Translations under genes and position numbers: made by a program
Shown: positions 16,164 to 24,471 of the stretch, in pieces
Layout of the letters: the number at the start of each line of letters is the position of its first letter
Position numbering within the stretch: the first letter of the stretch is position 1
Assembly (NCBI RefSeq): GCF_004570845.1
Contig: NZ_SPQZ01000002.1
Location: forward strand, 744,001-808,000
Length of the DNA stretch: 64,000 nucleotides
Reading direction: 5' to 3'
DNA from: Orlajensenia leifsoniae
Lineage (GTDB): Bacteria; Actinomycetota; Actinomycetes; Actinomycetales; Microbacteriaceae
Notes under the pieces: generated by a model
What the model was told of the DNA's origin: nothing
The model's database searches: none
Seen by the model: the letters and a program-made list of their open reading frames with translations, nothing else

Positions 16164-18749
16164 ATGTCAGAGAACGCAATCGCGCCGCGCGAAGTGGTGA
16201 TCGTCGGGGGTGGACCGGCCGCGCACCGTCTGGCCGACGCCCTGCACTCCCGAGACGACGAGCGCGCGGTGCACGTCACCGTCGTGTCAGAGGAGCCTCA
16301 CCTCCCCTACGACCGCGTGGCGCTGAGCAAGCGGCTCGACGGAACGACCGACCTCACGCTGGAGCCGACGAGCGTCTGGGACGACGACCACGTGTCGCTG
16401 CTTCTCGGCGAGCGTGCCGAGAGCATCGATCTCGAAGCCGGAACCGTCACGACGGCATCCGGCCGCGCCATCGGCTGGGACGACCTCGTCTTCGCCACGG
16501 GCTCCAGCGCACCCGTTCCCGAGATCCCGGGCTCCGAGCTGGCCAAGGTCTACCGCACGATCGACGACGTCGACTGGCTGGTCGCCGAGGTCGACAGGCT
16601 GGCGGTGGCCCTCGGCCGCCCGGCGAGAGTGCTCGTCGCCGGCGGCGGACTGCTCGGACTCGAGGCCGCCGGTGGTCTCGCACGTCGGGGCGCCGATGCC
16701 GCCGTCGTGCACTCGGGATCCTGGCTCATGTCGGCCCAGCTGGACGAGGGCGCCGGGCGCGCCCTCGGACGCATCATCTCGAGCCAGGGCATCGCCCTGC
16801 ACCTGGGTACGCGCCCGCGCGCCATCGAAAGCGACGAGAGCGGCGCGGTCACCCGCGTGGTGTTCTCGAGTGGGCAGTCCGCCGACGTCGACATCATGAT
16901 CTTCGCCATCGGCATCAGTCCCCGCGACGAGCTCGCTGCAGCAGTCGGTCTCGAACTCGGACCCCGCGGTGGCGTGGCCATCGGAACCGACTGCCGCTCG
17001 TCGCATCCGCGGGTCTGGGCCATCGGCGAGGTCGCCTCGTTCGACGGGCGCTGCACGGGCCTGGTCGCACCGGCCAACGCCATGGCCGAGGTCGTCGCCG
17101 ACCGCCTGCTGGGCGGGGCCGCAGAGTTCACCACCGTCGACGACGCCACGAAGCTCAAGCTCTCGGGCGTCGACGTCGCGAGCTTCGGCGACGCTCTCGC
17201 CCGCACCGAGCACGCCCTCGAGATCGTCTACGCCGATCCGGCCCGAGGGCTGTACCAGAAGCTCGTGATGACGGATGACGCCAAGACGCTGCTCGGCGGC
17301 ATCTTCGTCGGAGACGCATCGCCGTACGCGTCGCTGCGCCCCCTGCTCGGCAGCGAGCTGTCGAACGAGCCGGCCGCCTACCTGTCCGCGGCGGGGATGG
17401 AACCGCCGGCCGGCGACGAGCTGCCCGCCGAGGCCCTCGTGTGCGCCTGCAACAACGTCGCAGCCGGGACCGTGCGCGACTGGGTCAACGGCGTGCACGG
17501 CGACGCCTGCACCGACCTGGGTGAGCTCAAGGCCTGCTCGCGGGCCGGCACCCAGTGCGGGTCCTGTGTTCCGCTGGTCAAGAAGATCCTCGAGAGCGAG
17601 CTGTCGAAGTCGGGCATCGCCGTGTCCCGCGCCCTCTGCGAGCATTTCGCACTCTCGCGTCAGGAACTGTTCGAGTCGGTGCGCGTCACCGGGCTCACCT
17701 CCTTCGACGAGATCATCGGCCGCTTCGGAACCGGCCGGGGCTGCGACGTCTGCAAGCCCGTCGTCGGCTCGATCCTGGCCAGCCAGAACGACGGCTACAT
17801 CCTCGACGGCGGACGCGGAACCCTGCAGGACACCAACGACCGTGCGATGGCCAATATGCAGAAGGACGGCACGTACTCGGTCGTCCCCCGCATCCCGGGC
17901 GGCGAGATCACCCCCGAGAAGCTCGGCGTCATCGCAGCTGTTGCCACCGAGTACGGCCTGTACACGAAGATCACCGGCGGCCAGCGCATCGACATGTTCG
18001 GCGCCCGTCTCGACCAGCTGCCCGAGATCTGGCGCAGGCTCGTCGACGCCGGCTTCGAGTCGGGTCAGGCCTACGGCAAGGCCCTGCGCAACGTGAAGAG
18101 CTGCGTCGGATCGACCTGGTGCCGGTACGGGGTGCAGGACGCCGTCGGCATGGCGGTCGAGCTCGAACTGCGCTACCGGGGCCTCCGCGCCCCGCACAAG
18201 TTCAAGTTCGGCGTCTCGGGTTGCGCCCGCGAGTGCGCCGAGGCTCGCGGCAAGGACGTCGGCATCATCGCGACGGAGAAGGGCTGGAACATGTACGTCG
18301 GCGGCAACGGCGGATTCCAGCCCGCTCACGCCCAGCTGCTCGTGAGCGATCTCGACGACGAGACCCTCATCAAGTACATCGACCGCTACATGATGTACTA
18401 CATCCGCACCGCCGATCGCCTGCAGCGCACAGCACGCTGGATGGAGGAGATCGAGGGCGGACTCGAGCACGTCTACGACGTCGTCGTGAACGACTCGCTC
18501 GGCCTGGCCGACGAACTCGAGGCGGCCATGGCCAAGCACATCGACGGCTACGAGGACGAGTGGGCGGCCACCCTGGCCGACCCCGAGAGGCTGCGCCGAT
18601 TCCGCAGCTTCGTGAACGCGCCGAACACCCCCGACCCGAGCGTCGCGCGCGTCATGGAACGTGGTCAGGCGCGCCCCGCCCGGGCAGACGAAGTAGCCTC
18701 GGAACGGGTCGTGCTCAGCGGCCCGCGCATTCCGATCCGAGGAGAGTGA
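16164..18749 (+). CDS. nirB: Assimilatory nitrite reductase large subunit NirB
   Basis: NAD(P)H-dependent siroheme nitrite reductase, 861 aa. Domains in order: FAD/NAD-binding reductase (VVIVGGGPAAHRLAD near residue 10; second dinucleotide site VLVAGGGLLGLEAA), two BFD-like [2Fe-2S] segments (VCACNNV ... AGTQCGSC, then GRGCDVC), a ferredoxin-like nitrite/sulfite reductase half domain, and the 4Fe-4S/siroheme site with Cys in CVGSTWC and SGCARECAEARGKD. The ATG at 16164 follows GGGGAGG by 5 nt; the frame is open farther upstream without a better start. It ends 1 nt before cobA. Confidence 0.96.
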   Translation: MSENAIAPREVVIVGGGPAAHRLADALHSRDDERAVHVTVVSEEPHLPYDRVALSKRLDGTTDLTLEPTSVWDDDHVSLLLGERAESIDLEAGTVTTASGRAIGWDDLVFATGSSAPVPEIPGSELAKVYRTIDDVDWLVAEVDRLAVALGRPARVLVAGGGLLGLEAAGGLARRGADAAVVHSGSWLMSAQLDEGAGRALGRIISSQGIALHLGTRPRAIESDESGAVTRVVFSSGQSADVDIMIFAIGISPRDELAAAVGLELGPRGGVAIGTDCRSSHPRVWAIGEVASFDGRCTGLVAPANAMAEVVADRLLGGAAEFTTVDDATKLKLSGVDVASFGDALARTEHALEIVYADPARGLYQKLVMTDDAKTLLGGIFVGDASPYASLRPLLGSELSNEPAAYLSAAGMEPPAGDELPAEALVCACNNVAAGTVRDWVNGVHGDACTDLGELKACSRAGTQCGSCVPLVKKILESELSKSGIAVSRALCEHFALSRQELFESVRVTGLTSFDEIIGRFGTGRGCDVCKPVVGSILASQNDGYILDGGRGTLQDTNDRAMANMQKDGTYSVVPRIPGGEITPEKLGVIAAVATEYGLYTKITGGQRIDMFGARLDQLPEIWRRLVDAGFESGQAYGKALRNVKSCVGSTWCRYGVQDAVGMAVELELRYRGLRAPHKFKFGVSGCARECAEARGKDVGIIATEKGWNMYVGGNGGFQPAHAQLLVSDLDDETLIKYIDRYMMYYIRTADRLQRTARWMEEIEGGLEHVYDVVVNDSLGLADELEAAMAKHIDGYEDEWAATLADPERLRRFRSFVNAPNTPDPSVARVMERGQARPARADEVASERVVLSGPRIPIRGE

Positions 18750-18750
18750 C

Positions 18751-19542
18751 ATGGCGGATGCCGCAACCGCACCCGGCCGCGTCACCCTCGTGGGCGGCGG
18801 TCCCGGCAGTGAGGAGCTGCTCACCGTCGGCGCCGTCGAGGCCCTGATCACGGCCGACGTCGTGCTCTACGACAGGCTCGCTCCCCACACCCGTCTGGCG
18901 TCTCTGGCGCCCGACGCCGTGCTCATCGACGTCGGCAAGACCCCGGGACATCATCCGGTCTCGCAGACGGGCATCGAGGAGCTCATCGTCGAGCACGCCC
19001 TCGCCGGATCCGACGTCGTGCGCCTCAAGGGCGGCGACGTCTACGTCTTCGGACGCGGAAGCGAGGAGGTGCTCGCGTGTCACCGTGCCGGCATCCCGGT
19101 CACCGTCATCTCGGGCGTGAGCAGCGCCATCGCCGTGCCTGCGGCGGCGGGCATCCCCCTCACGCACCGCGGCGTCAGCCGCATGTTCACGGTCGTCTCC
19201 GGCCACGCACCGCTCTCCGACGACGAACTGCTCCACCTCGCCGGCCTCGGCAGCACCATCGTGGTGCTCATGGGCGTCAACACGCTCCCCCACTTCAGCG
19301 CCGGCCTGCTCCGCCAGGGAATGAGCCCCGAGATGCCGGTGGCCGTCATCGAGCGCGGCTTCAGCCCCGACCAGCGCACCACCATCGCCGACCTCGGTAG
19401 CATCGTCAGCGTGGCCATCCGATCCGGCGTCTCCTCCCCCGCGGTACTCGTGGTGGGAGAGGTCGTGCGACTCGCCCACACCGGTGACCTGACCGCTGCG
19501 GAGATGATGGCTCGCGCCGGCCGACTCTCGGTGCTCGGCTGA
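18751..19542 (+). CDS. cobA: Uroporphyrinogen-III C-methyltransferase
   Basis: SAM-dependent methylation of uroporphyrinogen III to precorrin-2, the branch point to siroheme. The 263-aa protein has the family blocks VTLVGGGPGSEELLTVGAVEAL, VVLYDRL, VRLKGGDVYVFGRG, VISGVSSAIAVPAAAGIPLTHRG and VLMGVNTL. There is no fused CysG/Met8 dehydrogenase domain. It follows nirB by 1 nt with GGAGAG as ribosome binding site and overlaps the next gene by 1 nt (TGATG), so the three are one operon. Confidence 0.95.
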   Translation: MADAATAPGRVTLVGGGPGSEELLTVGAVEALITADVVLYDRLAPHTRLASLAPDAVLIDVGKTPGHHPVSQTGIEELIVEHALAGSDVVRLKGGDVYVFGRGSEEVLACHRAGIPVTVISGVSSAIAVPAAAGIPLTHRGVSRMFTVVSGHAPLSDDELLHLAGLGSTIVVLMGVNTLPHFSAGLLRQGMSPEMPVAVIERGFSPDQRTTIADLGSIVSVAIRSGVSSPAVLVVGEVVRLAHTGDLTAAEMMARAGRLSVLG

Positions 19543-20672
19543 TGCCCGATGCCCCGGATGCCGTTCCCGGGTTCCGCCCGGACCAGCTGACGGGCTTCCG
19601 CATCGGCGTGACCAGCGATCGCCGCTCGGCCGACCTCATCGAGGCGCTCGAGCGCCGCGGCGCCGTCGTCACCCACGCCCCGACGCTCAAGATCACCAAC
19701 GCGCACCTGGACGAGCCCGTCATCGCAGACACCCGCGCCATCATCGCCGCGAAGCCCGACGTGCTGCTGGCGACGACGGCGTACGGCATCCGTCGCTGGT
19801 TCGAGGTGGCCGACACGGCAGGTCTCGGACACGAGCTCACCGAGGCACTCGAGTCGACGGCCATCCTGGTGCGCGGTCCCAAGGCTCGAGGCGGCATCCG
19901 GGCCGCCGGGCTCAACGACGCCGGCATGAGTCCGCAGGAGACGACGGAATCCCTCGTCGGCATGGTGCTCGACGAGTATCCGACCGGTCTCACCATCGCC
20001 GTCCAGATGCACGGATTCCTCGACGCCGCCCAACTCGAGCGCCTGCGCGACGTGCACGCCGAGGTGCTCACCGTCGCCCCCTATCGCTGGACCCCGCCGG
20101 AGCAGAACGACGATCGGGTGCGGAGGCTCATCGAGGCGGTCTGCGCGGCCCAGCTCGACTGCGTCACCTTCACCAGCGCGCCGGCGGTGAACGCCCTGTT
20201 CCACGGGGCGGAGGAGATGGGCGTGCTCGACCAGCTCGTCGACGCCCTGCGCGGCCCCGTCGTGGCCGCTGCCGTCGGCCCCGTGACTGCCGCGCCGCTG
20301 ATCGCGGCCGGGATCGAGCCCATCCAGCCCGACCGATTCAGGATGGGCGCCCTGATCAGGCTGGTGTGCGAGCACCTCGAGCAGAACCGGATCCAGCGCG
20401 TCACCACGCAGCATGGAGTGCTGGAGCTCCGCGGCACCGTCGTCGACCTGCCCGTCGGCCGCATCCCACTGGCGCCGACGGCTCTCGTGCTGCTCAGGGC
20501 CCTGGTCGCCGCGAACGGGTCGGTCGTGACACGCGACCACCTCGCCGGGCTGCTGCCGGGCACTCCCGACGAGCACGCCGTCGAGGTATCCATGAGCCGT
20601 CTGCGTCAGCTGCTGAGGACGCCGGGACTCATCGCGACTGTCGTGAAGCGCGGGTACAGGCTCGACGTCTGA
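19542..20672 (+). CDS. nnaR: Uroporphyrinogen-III synthase-like regulator with OmpR-type DNA-binding domain (NnaR-like)
   Basis: 376-aa fusion of a HemD-like bilobed domain (about residues 17-265: GFRIGVTSDRRSADLIEALERRGA, CVTFTSAPAV, VAAAVGPVTAAPL) to a C-terminal winged helix of the OmpR type (HAVEVSMSRLRQLL ... TVVKRGYRLDV). This is the architecture of NnaR of mycobacteria and streptomycetes, which activates nitrate and nitrite assimilation genes together with GlnR. The HemD half may sense a tetrapyrrole or retain synthase activity; that is open. Last gene of the nirB operon, so it would control its own synthesis if it binds the operator at 16096-16122. Confidence 0.85.
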   Translation: MPDAPDAVPGFRPDQLTGFRIGVTSDRRSADLIEALERRGAVVTHAPTLKITNAHLDEPVIADTRAIIAAKPDVLLATTAYGIRRWFEVADTAGLGHELTEALESTAILVRGPKARGGIRAAGLNDAGMSPQETTESLVGMVLDEYPTGLTIAVQMHGFLDAAQLERLRDVHAEVLTVAPYRWTPPEQNDDRVRRLIEAVCAAQLDCVTFTSAPAVNALFHGAEEMGVLDQLVDALRGPVVAAAVGPVTAAPLIAAGIEPIQPDRFRMGALIRLVCEHLEQNRIQRVTTQHGVLELRGTVVDLPVGRIPLAPTALVLLRALVAANGSVVTRDHLAGLLPGTPDEHAVEVSMSRLRQLLRTPGLIATVVKRGYRLDV

Positions 20673-20760
20673 GTCTGGGCCCTGGCGCTCGGCCCGTGCT
20701 CCCGCCCGATCGAGTTCTCACAGCAGCATCCGTGCGCGGTGAGAAGCCGGTATCGCAGGG

Positions 20761-20803
20761 TTTACACCCGGCACGGCCTGCGGAAACACGCGCTCGTTAG
20801 CGT
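20761..20803 (+). promoter_or_regulatory. Operator-promoter of narK operon (TTTAC-n17-GAAAC-n10-TAGCGT)
   Basis: Plus strand: TTTAC at 20761-20765, GAAAC at 20783-20787 (22 bp apart), 10 nt, then TAGCGT at 20798-20803. A start near 20810 gives a leader of about 45 nt to narK. It lies in the 182-nt gap after nnaR and would let the transport/nitrate reductase operon respond with the nirB operon. Confidence 0.65.
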
Positions 20804-20854
20804 CGAGACACGAGGCCGGGGAGCCTCGTCGCCTTGAGACTTCGGGAGATCACC

Positions 20855-22282
20855 ATGACGAGCACAGTGACAGGCACCGCCCCCACAGGAAGCCCCACCG
20901 GGATCGACTCCGGTACCGCCGCCGGCAACGCGTCGTCGGAGCTCGTCCATCGCCCGGGGCGGTGGATCGACAACTGGAATCCCGAGGACGACGCGCAGTG
21001 GACGGGGCCGGGACGCCCCATCGCGCGCCGCAACCTGCAGTGGTCGATCTTCGCCGAGTTCCTGGGCTTCGTGGTCTGGCAGCTCTGGAGCATCGTCGTC
21101 GTCGCGCTTCCCGCCGCCGGCTTCACCCTGAGCACCGGGGAGATCTTCTGGCTCATCTCGATCCCGAGCCTCGTCGGCGCCACCCTGCGCTTCCCGTACT
21201 CCTTCGTCGTCGCGAAGGTGGGCGGCCGCACCTGGACCATCATCTCGGCCGGTCTCCTGCTGCTGCCGACCATCGCCCTGGCGACGGTCGTCGGCAATCC
21301 CGACACCCCCTTCGCCGTCCTCCTCGGAGTCGCGGCCCTCGCCGGATTCGGCGGAGGCAACTTCGCCAGTTCCATGTCGAACATCACCTACTTCTACCCG
21401 CAACGGGAGAAGGGCTGGGCGCTCGGCCTGAACGCGGCCGGAGGCAACCTGGGAGCATCCGTCGCCCAGTTCGTCGTTCCGATCGTCATCACGATCGGAG
21501 CAGGCGCCGCTCTCAACCTGCCGCTCGCCGGCTGGGTGTGGGTGCCCCTCATCCTGCTCGCGATGTTCGGCGCCTACCGCTACATGGACAACCTGTCGTC
21601 GGCGAAGGCCGACTTCGCGGGTTCGGCCGCGGCCCTCCGCGAACCGCACCTCTGGCTGCTGGCGTTGCTTTACATCGGCACCTTCGGATCGTTCATCGGC
21701 TTCGCCAGCGTCTTCCCGAAGCTCATCGCCGACCAGTTCCCCGAGTTCTCGACCTTCGCCGTGGGCGGGGCGGCCATCTCGCTGGCCTTCCTCGGCGCGC
21801 TCGTCGGCTCGCTCGCCCGGCCCTATGGCGGACGCCTGGCCGACAGGTTCGGCGGCGCGCGCATCACGATGACCGCATTCGCCGTCATGGCCGCCGGCGC
21901 CCTGCTCGTGGTCTGGACGCTGCCCCTCGGCAACTTCTGGATCTTCCTCGGTTGCTTCCTGCTGCTGTTCGTCGCCACCGGCGTCGGAAACGGTGCCACC
22001 TACAGGATGATCCCGACGGTGTTCGCGGCCCGGGCCGGCGCAGCGCACGGCGGTCCCAGCATCACGACGCAGCGCAAGGCTGCGGCGGCCCTGGGCCTGA
22101 TCTCGGCGATCGGCGCCTACGGCGGCTTCCTCGTGCCGCAGATCCTCAACCTGTCGCAGGCGACCTCCGGCGGCTACGCCAACGCCTTCTACGGATTCGT
22201 CGCCGCCTACGTCGTGCTGCTCGCCGTCACGTACACCGTCTACGTGCGCCGCGGTTCCGCGCTCGCCGCCCACCGCATCTGA
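20855..22282 (+). CDS. narK: Nitrate/nitrite transporter NarK (MFS)
   Basis: Twelve-helix major facilitator importing nitrate (or exchanging nitrite), 475 aa. The nitrate-signature region GNFASSMSNITYFYPQREKG and the second glycine-rich helix LGLNAAGGNLGASVAQF mark the NNP subfamily. A cytoplasmic N-terminal extension of about 60 residues (TGTAPTGSPTGIDSG, then HRPGRWIDNWNPEDD) precedes the first helix. The ATG at 20855 follows GGGAG; a TTG at 20834 in frame lacks such a site. First gene of the narK-nitrate reductase-flavoprotein operon. Confidence 0.94.
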   Translation: MTSTVTGTAPTGSPTGIDSGTAAGNASSELVHRPGRWIDNWNPEDDAQWTGPGRPIARRNLQWSIFAEFLGFVVWQLWSIVVVALPAAGFTLSTGEIFWLISIPSLVGATLRFPYSFVVAKVGGRTWTIISAGLLLLPTIALATVVGNPDTPFAVLLGVAALAGFGGGNFASSMSNITYFYPQREKGWALGLNAAGGNLGASVAQFVVPIVITIGAGAALNLPLAGWVWVPLILLAMFGAYRYMDNLSSAKADFAGSAAALREPHLWLLALLYIGTFGSFIGFASVFPKLIADQFPEFSTFAVGGAAISLAFLGALVGSLARPYGGRLADRFGGARITMTAFAVMAAGALLVVWTLPLGNFWIFLGCFLLLFVATGVGNGATYRMIPTVFAARAGAAHGGPSITTQRKAAAALGLISAIGAYGGFLVPQILNLSQATSGGYANAFYGFVAAYVVLLAVTYTVYVRRGSALAAHRI

Positions 22283-22296
22283 CGCCAGAGGACTCC

Positions 22297-24471
22297 ATGC
22301 CTGCACTGCCCGTCGCGGCCACCCCGACGCACTGCCCGTACTGCGCCCTGCAGTGCGCCATGACGCTGACGCCGGCTTCAGCTCCGGCTCTGGGTCCGAC
22401 TACGGTTCCGGCTCCGGATGCCGTTCCCGCCGTTCCCGTCGTCGAAGGCCGCGCGTTCCCGACGAACCGCGGCGGGCTCTGCACGAAGGGCTGGACGTCT
22501 CCGACCCTGCTCGGCTCCCCCGACCGCATCACGGCCCCGCTCATCCGCGGCGCCGACGGCGCGTTCCGGGAGGCCGGGTGGGACGAGGCACTCGACCTCG
22601 TGGCCGACCGGCTGCGCGAGACGCGGCGGCTGCACGGGGCGGATGCGGTCGGCGTCTTCGGCGGCGGCGGGCTCACCAACGAGAAGGCGTACCTCCTCGG
22701 CAAGTTCGCCCGCCTCGCCCTCGGCACCAGCCGCATCGACTACAACGGCCGCTTCTGCATGTCGTCGGCGGCCGCGGCCGGCACCCGCGCGTTCGGCATC
22801 GACCGCGGACTGCCGTTCCCCGTCGAGCACCTCGACGCCGCCGAGACCGTGCTGCTGCTCGGCACCAACGTCGCCGAGACCATGCCGCCCTTCATCGGCC
22901 ACCTCACCGGGGCGCAGGCCGCCGGCGGCCTGATCGTCGTCGACCCGAGGCGCACGGCCACGGTGCGCCTCACCGAGGATGGCCAGGGCATGCACGTGCA
23001 ACCCACGCCGGGATCCGACCTGGTGCTGCTGCTCGGCCTCATCCACATCGTCATCGCCGAGAGGCTGTGGGACGAGGCCTACGTGGCCGAGCGCACCACG
23101 GGGTTCTCCGAGCTGCGTCGGTCGGTGAGCGTCTGGTGGCCGGAGCGCGTCGCCTCCGAGACCGGGGTTCCCGTGCCGCAGTTGCGGGAGGTCGCCCGTC
23201 GCCTCGCCTCGGGGCGGGGAACGTACATCCTCACCGGGCGCGGAGTCGAGCAGCACGTCGACGGAACCGACACCGCCACGGCCGCGATCAACCTGAGCCT
23301 GCTGCTGGGGCTCCCGGGGTCCCGGCACTCCGGCTACGGCACCCTCACCGGGCAGGGCAACGGGCAGGGCGGCCGCGAGCACGGTCAGAAGGCCGACCAA
23401 CTGCCGGGCTACCGAAAGATCGCCGACCCGGAGGCCCGTCGCCATGTCGCCGCCGTCTGGGGCGTCGACCCGGCGATCATCCCCGGGCCCGGCCTGCCGG
23501 CGGTGCAGCTGCTGCAGTCGCTCGGGCAGCCCGACGGCATCCGCGCCTTCCTCGTGCACGGCTCGAACGTGGTCGTCTCGGCACCGAACGCGGCCCGGGT
23601 GGCGGCAGGCCTCGCCGCCCTCGACTTCCTCGTGGTCTGCGACTTCTTCCTCTCCGAGACGGCGGCTCTCGCCGACGTCGTGCTTCCCGTCACGCAGTGG
23701 GCCGAGGAGGAGGGGACCATCACCTCGCTCGAGGGTCGCGTACTGCGCCGTCGCCGAGCCGTCTCCGCCCCGCCCGGCGTGCGCGACGAACTGTGGGTGC
23801 TGCACGAACTTGCCGATCGACTCGACGCCCCGTCGACCTTCCACACCGACCCCGAAGCCGTGTTCGAGGAGCTGCGGCTGGCCTCGGAGGGCGGCATCGC
23901 CGACTACTCGGGCATCGACTACGCCCTGCTCGACGCCGGAGAAGCCGCTTTCTGGCCCTACCCGCGCGGGTCGGTCGGAACACCGCGCCTGTTCGCCCAG
24001 AGCTTCGGCCATCCCGATGGCCTGGCACGCATCGTCGCCGTCGCTCCCACGCCTCCGGCCGAACCGCTGAACGTCGACGGCGGACTGACGCTCATCACAG
24101 GCCGGCTGCTCGAGCACTACCAATCGGGTGCGCAGACCCGACGGGTGCCCGAGCTCGCCGCGGCCCAGCCGCACGCCAGGCTGCAGCTGCACCCGGCGAC
24201 GGCAGCCCGCCTCGGCATCGACGACGACGCCGTCGTCGAGGTGGTGAACGGGCGCGGAATCGTGCGCTGTCGGGCACGACTCAGCGTCGACATCCGCCCC
24301 GACACCGTGTTCCTGCCGTTCCACTTCCCGGCCGACGAATCGGCGAACGTACTCACCCTCGATGCCGTCGACCCGATCTCCGGCATGCCGGAGTTCAAGA
24401 AGAGCGCCGTGCTCGTGCGCCCCGTGCTCGAGACCGTCGACGCCCGTGCCACGCTCGAGGTGGCTCTGTGA
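22297..24471 (+). CDS. narB: Assimilatory nitrate reductase, molybdopterin catalytic subunit
   Basis: Mo-bis-MGD enzyme reducing nitrate to nitrite in the cytoplasm, 724 aa. The N-terminal [4Fe-4S] motif is Cys13, Cys16, Cys20 (CPYCALQC) and Cys62 (GGLCTKGW). The 41-residue spacing before the last Cys is longer than usual because of a Pro/Ala-rich insert (residues 25-48). The Mo-ligand Cys is Cys154 in NGRFCMSSA. The molybdopterin dinucleotide-binding domain closes the protein. No BFD or reductase domain is fused; the next gene supplies these. It starts 14 nt after narK and overlaps the next gene by 4 nt. Confidence 0.94.
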   Translation: MPALPVAATPTHCPYCALQCAMTLTPASAPALGPTTVPAPDAVPAVPVVEGRAFPTNRGGLCTKGWTSPTLLGSPDRITAPLIRGADGAFREAGWDEALDLVADRLRETRRLHGADAVGVFGGGGLTNEKAYLLGKFARLALGTSRIDYNGRFCMSSAAAAGTRAFGIDRGLPFPVEHLDAAETVLLLGTNVAETMPPFIGHLTGAQAAGGLIVVDPRRTATVRLTEDGQGMHVQPTPGSDLVLLLGLIHIVIAERLWDEAYVAERTTGFSELRRSVSVWWPERVASETGVPVPQLREVARRLASGRGTYILTGRGVEQHVDGTDTATAAINLSLLLGLPGSRHSGYGTLTGQGNGQGGREHGQKADQLPGYRKIADPEARRHVAAVWGVDPAIIPGPGLPAVQLLQSLGQPDGIRAFLVHGSNVVVSAPNAARVAAGLAALDFLVVCDFFLSETAALADVVLPVTQWAEEEGTITSLEGRVLRRRRAVSAPPGVRDELWVLHELADRLDAPSTFHTDPEAVFEELRLASEGGIADYSGIDYALLDAGEAAFWPYPRGSVGTPRLFAQSFGHPDGLARIVAVAPTPPAEPLNVDGGLTLITGRLLEHYQSGAQTRRVPELAAAQPHARLQLHPATAARLGIDDDAVVEVVNGRGIVRCRARLSVDIRPDTVFLPFHFPADESANVLTLDAVDPISGMPEFKKSAVLVRPVLETVDARATLEVAL

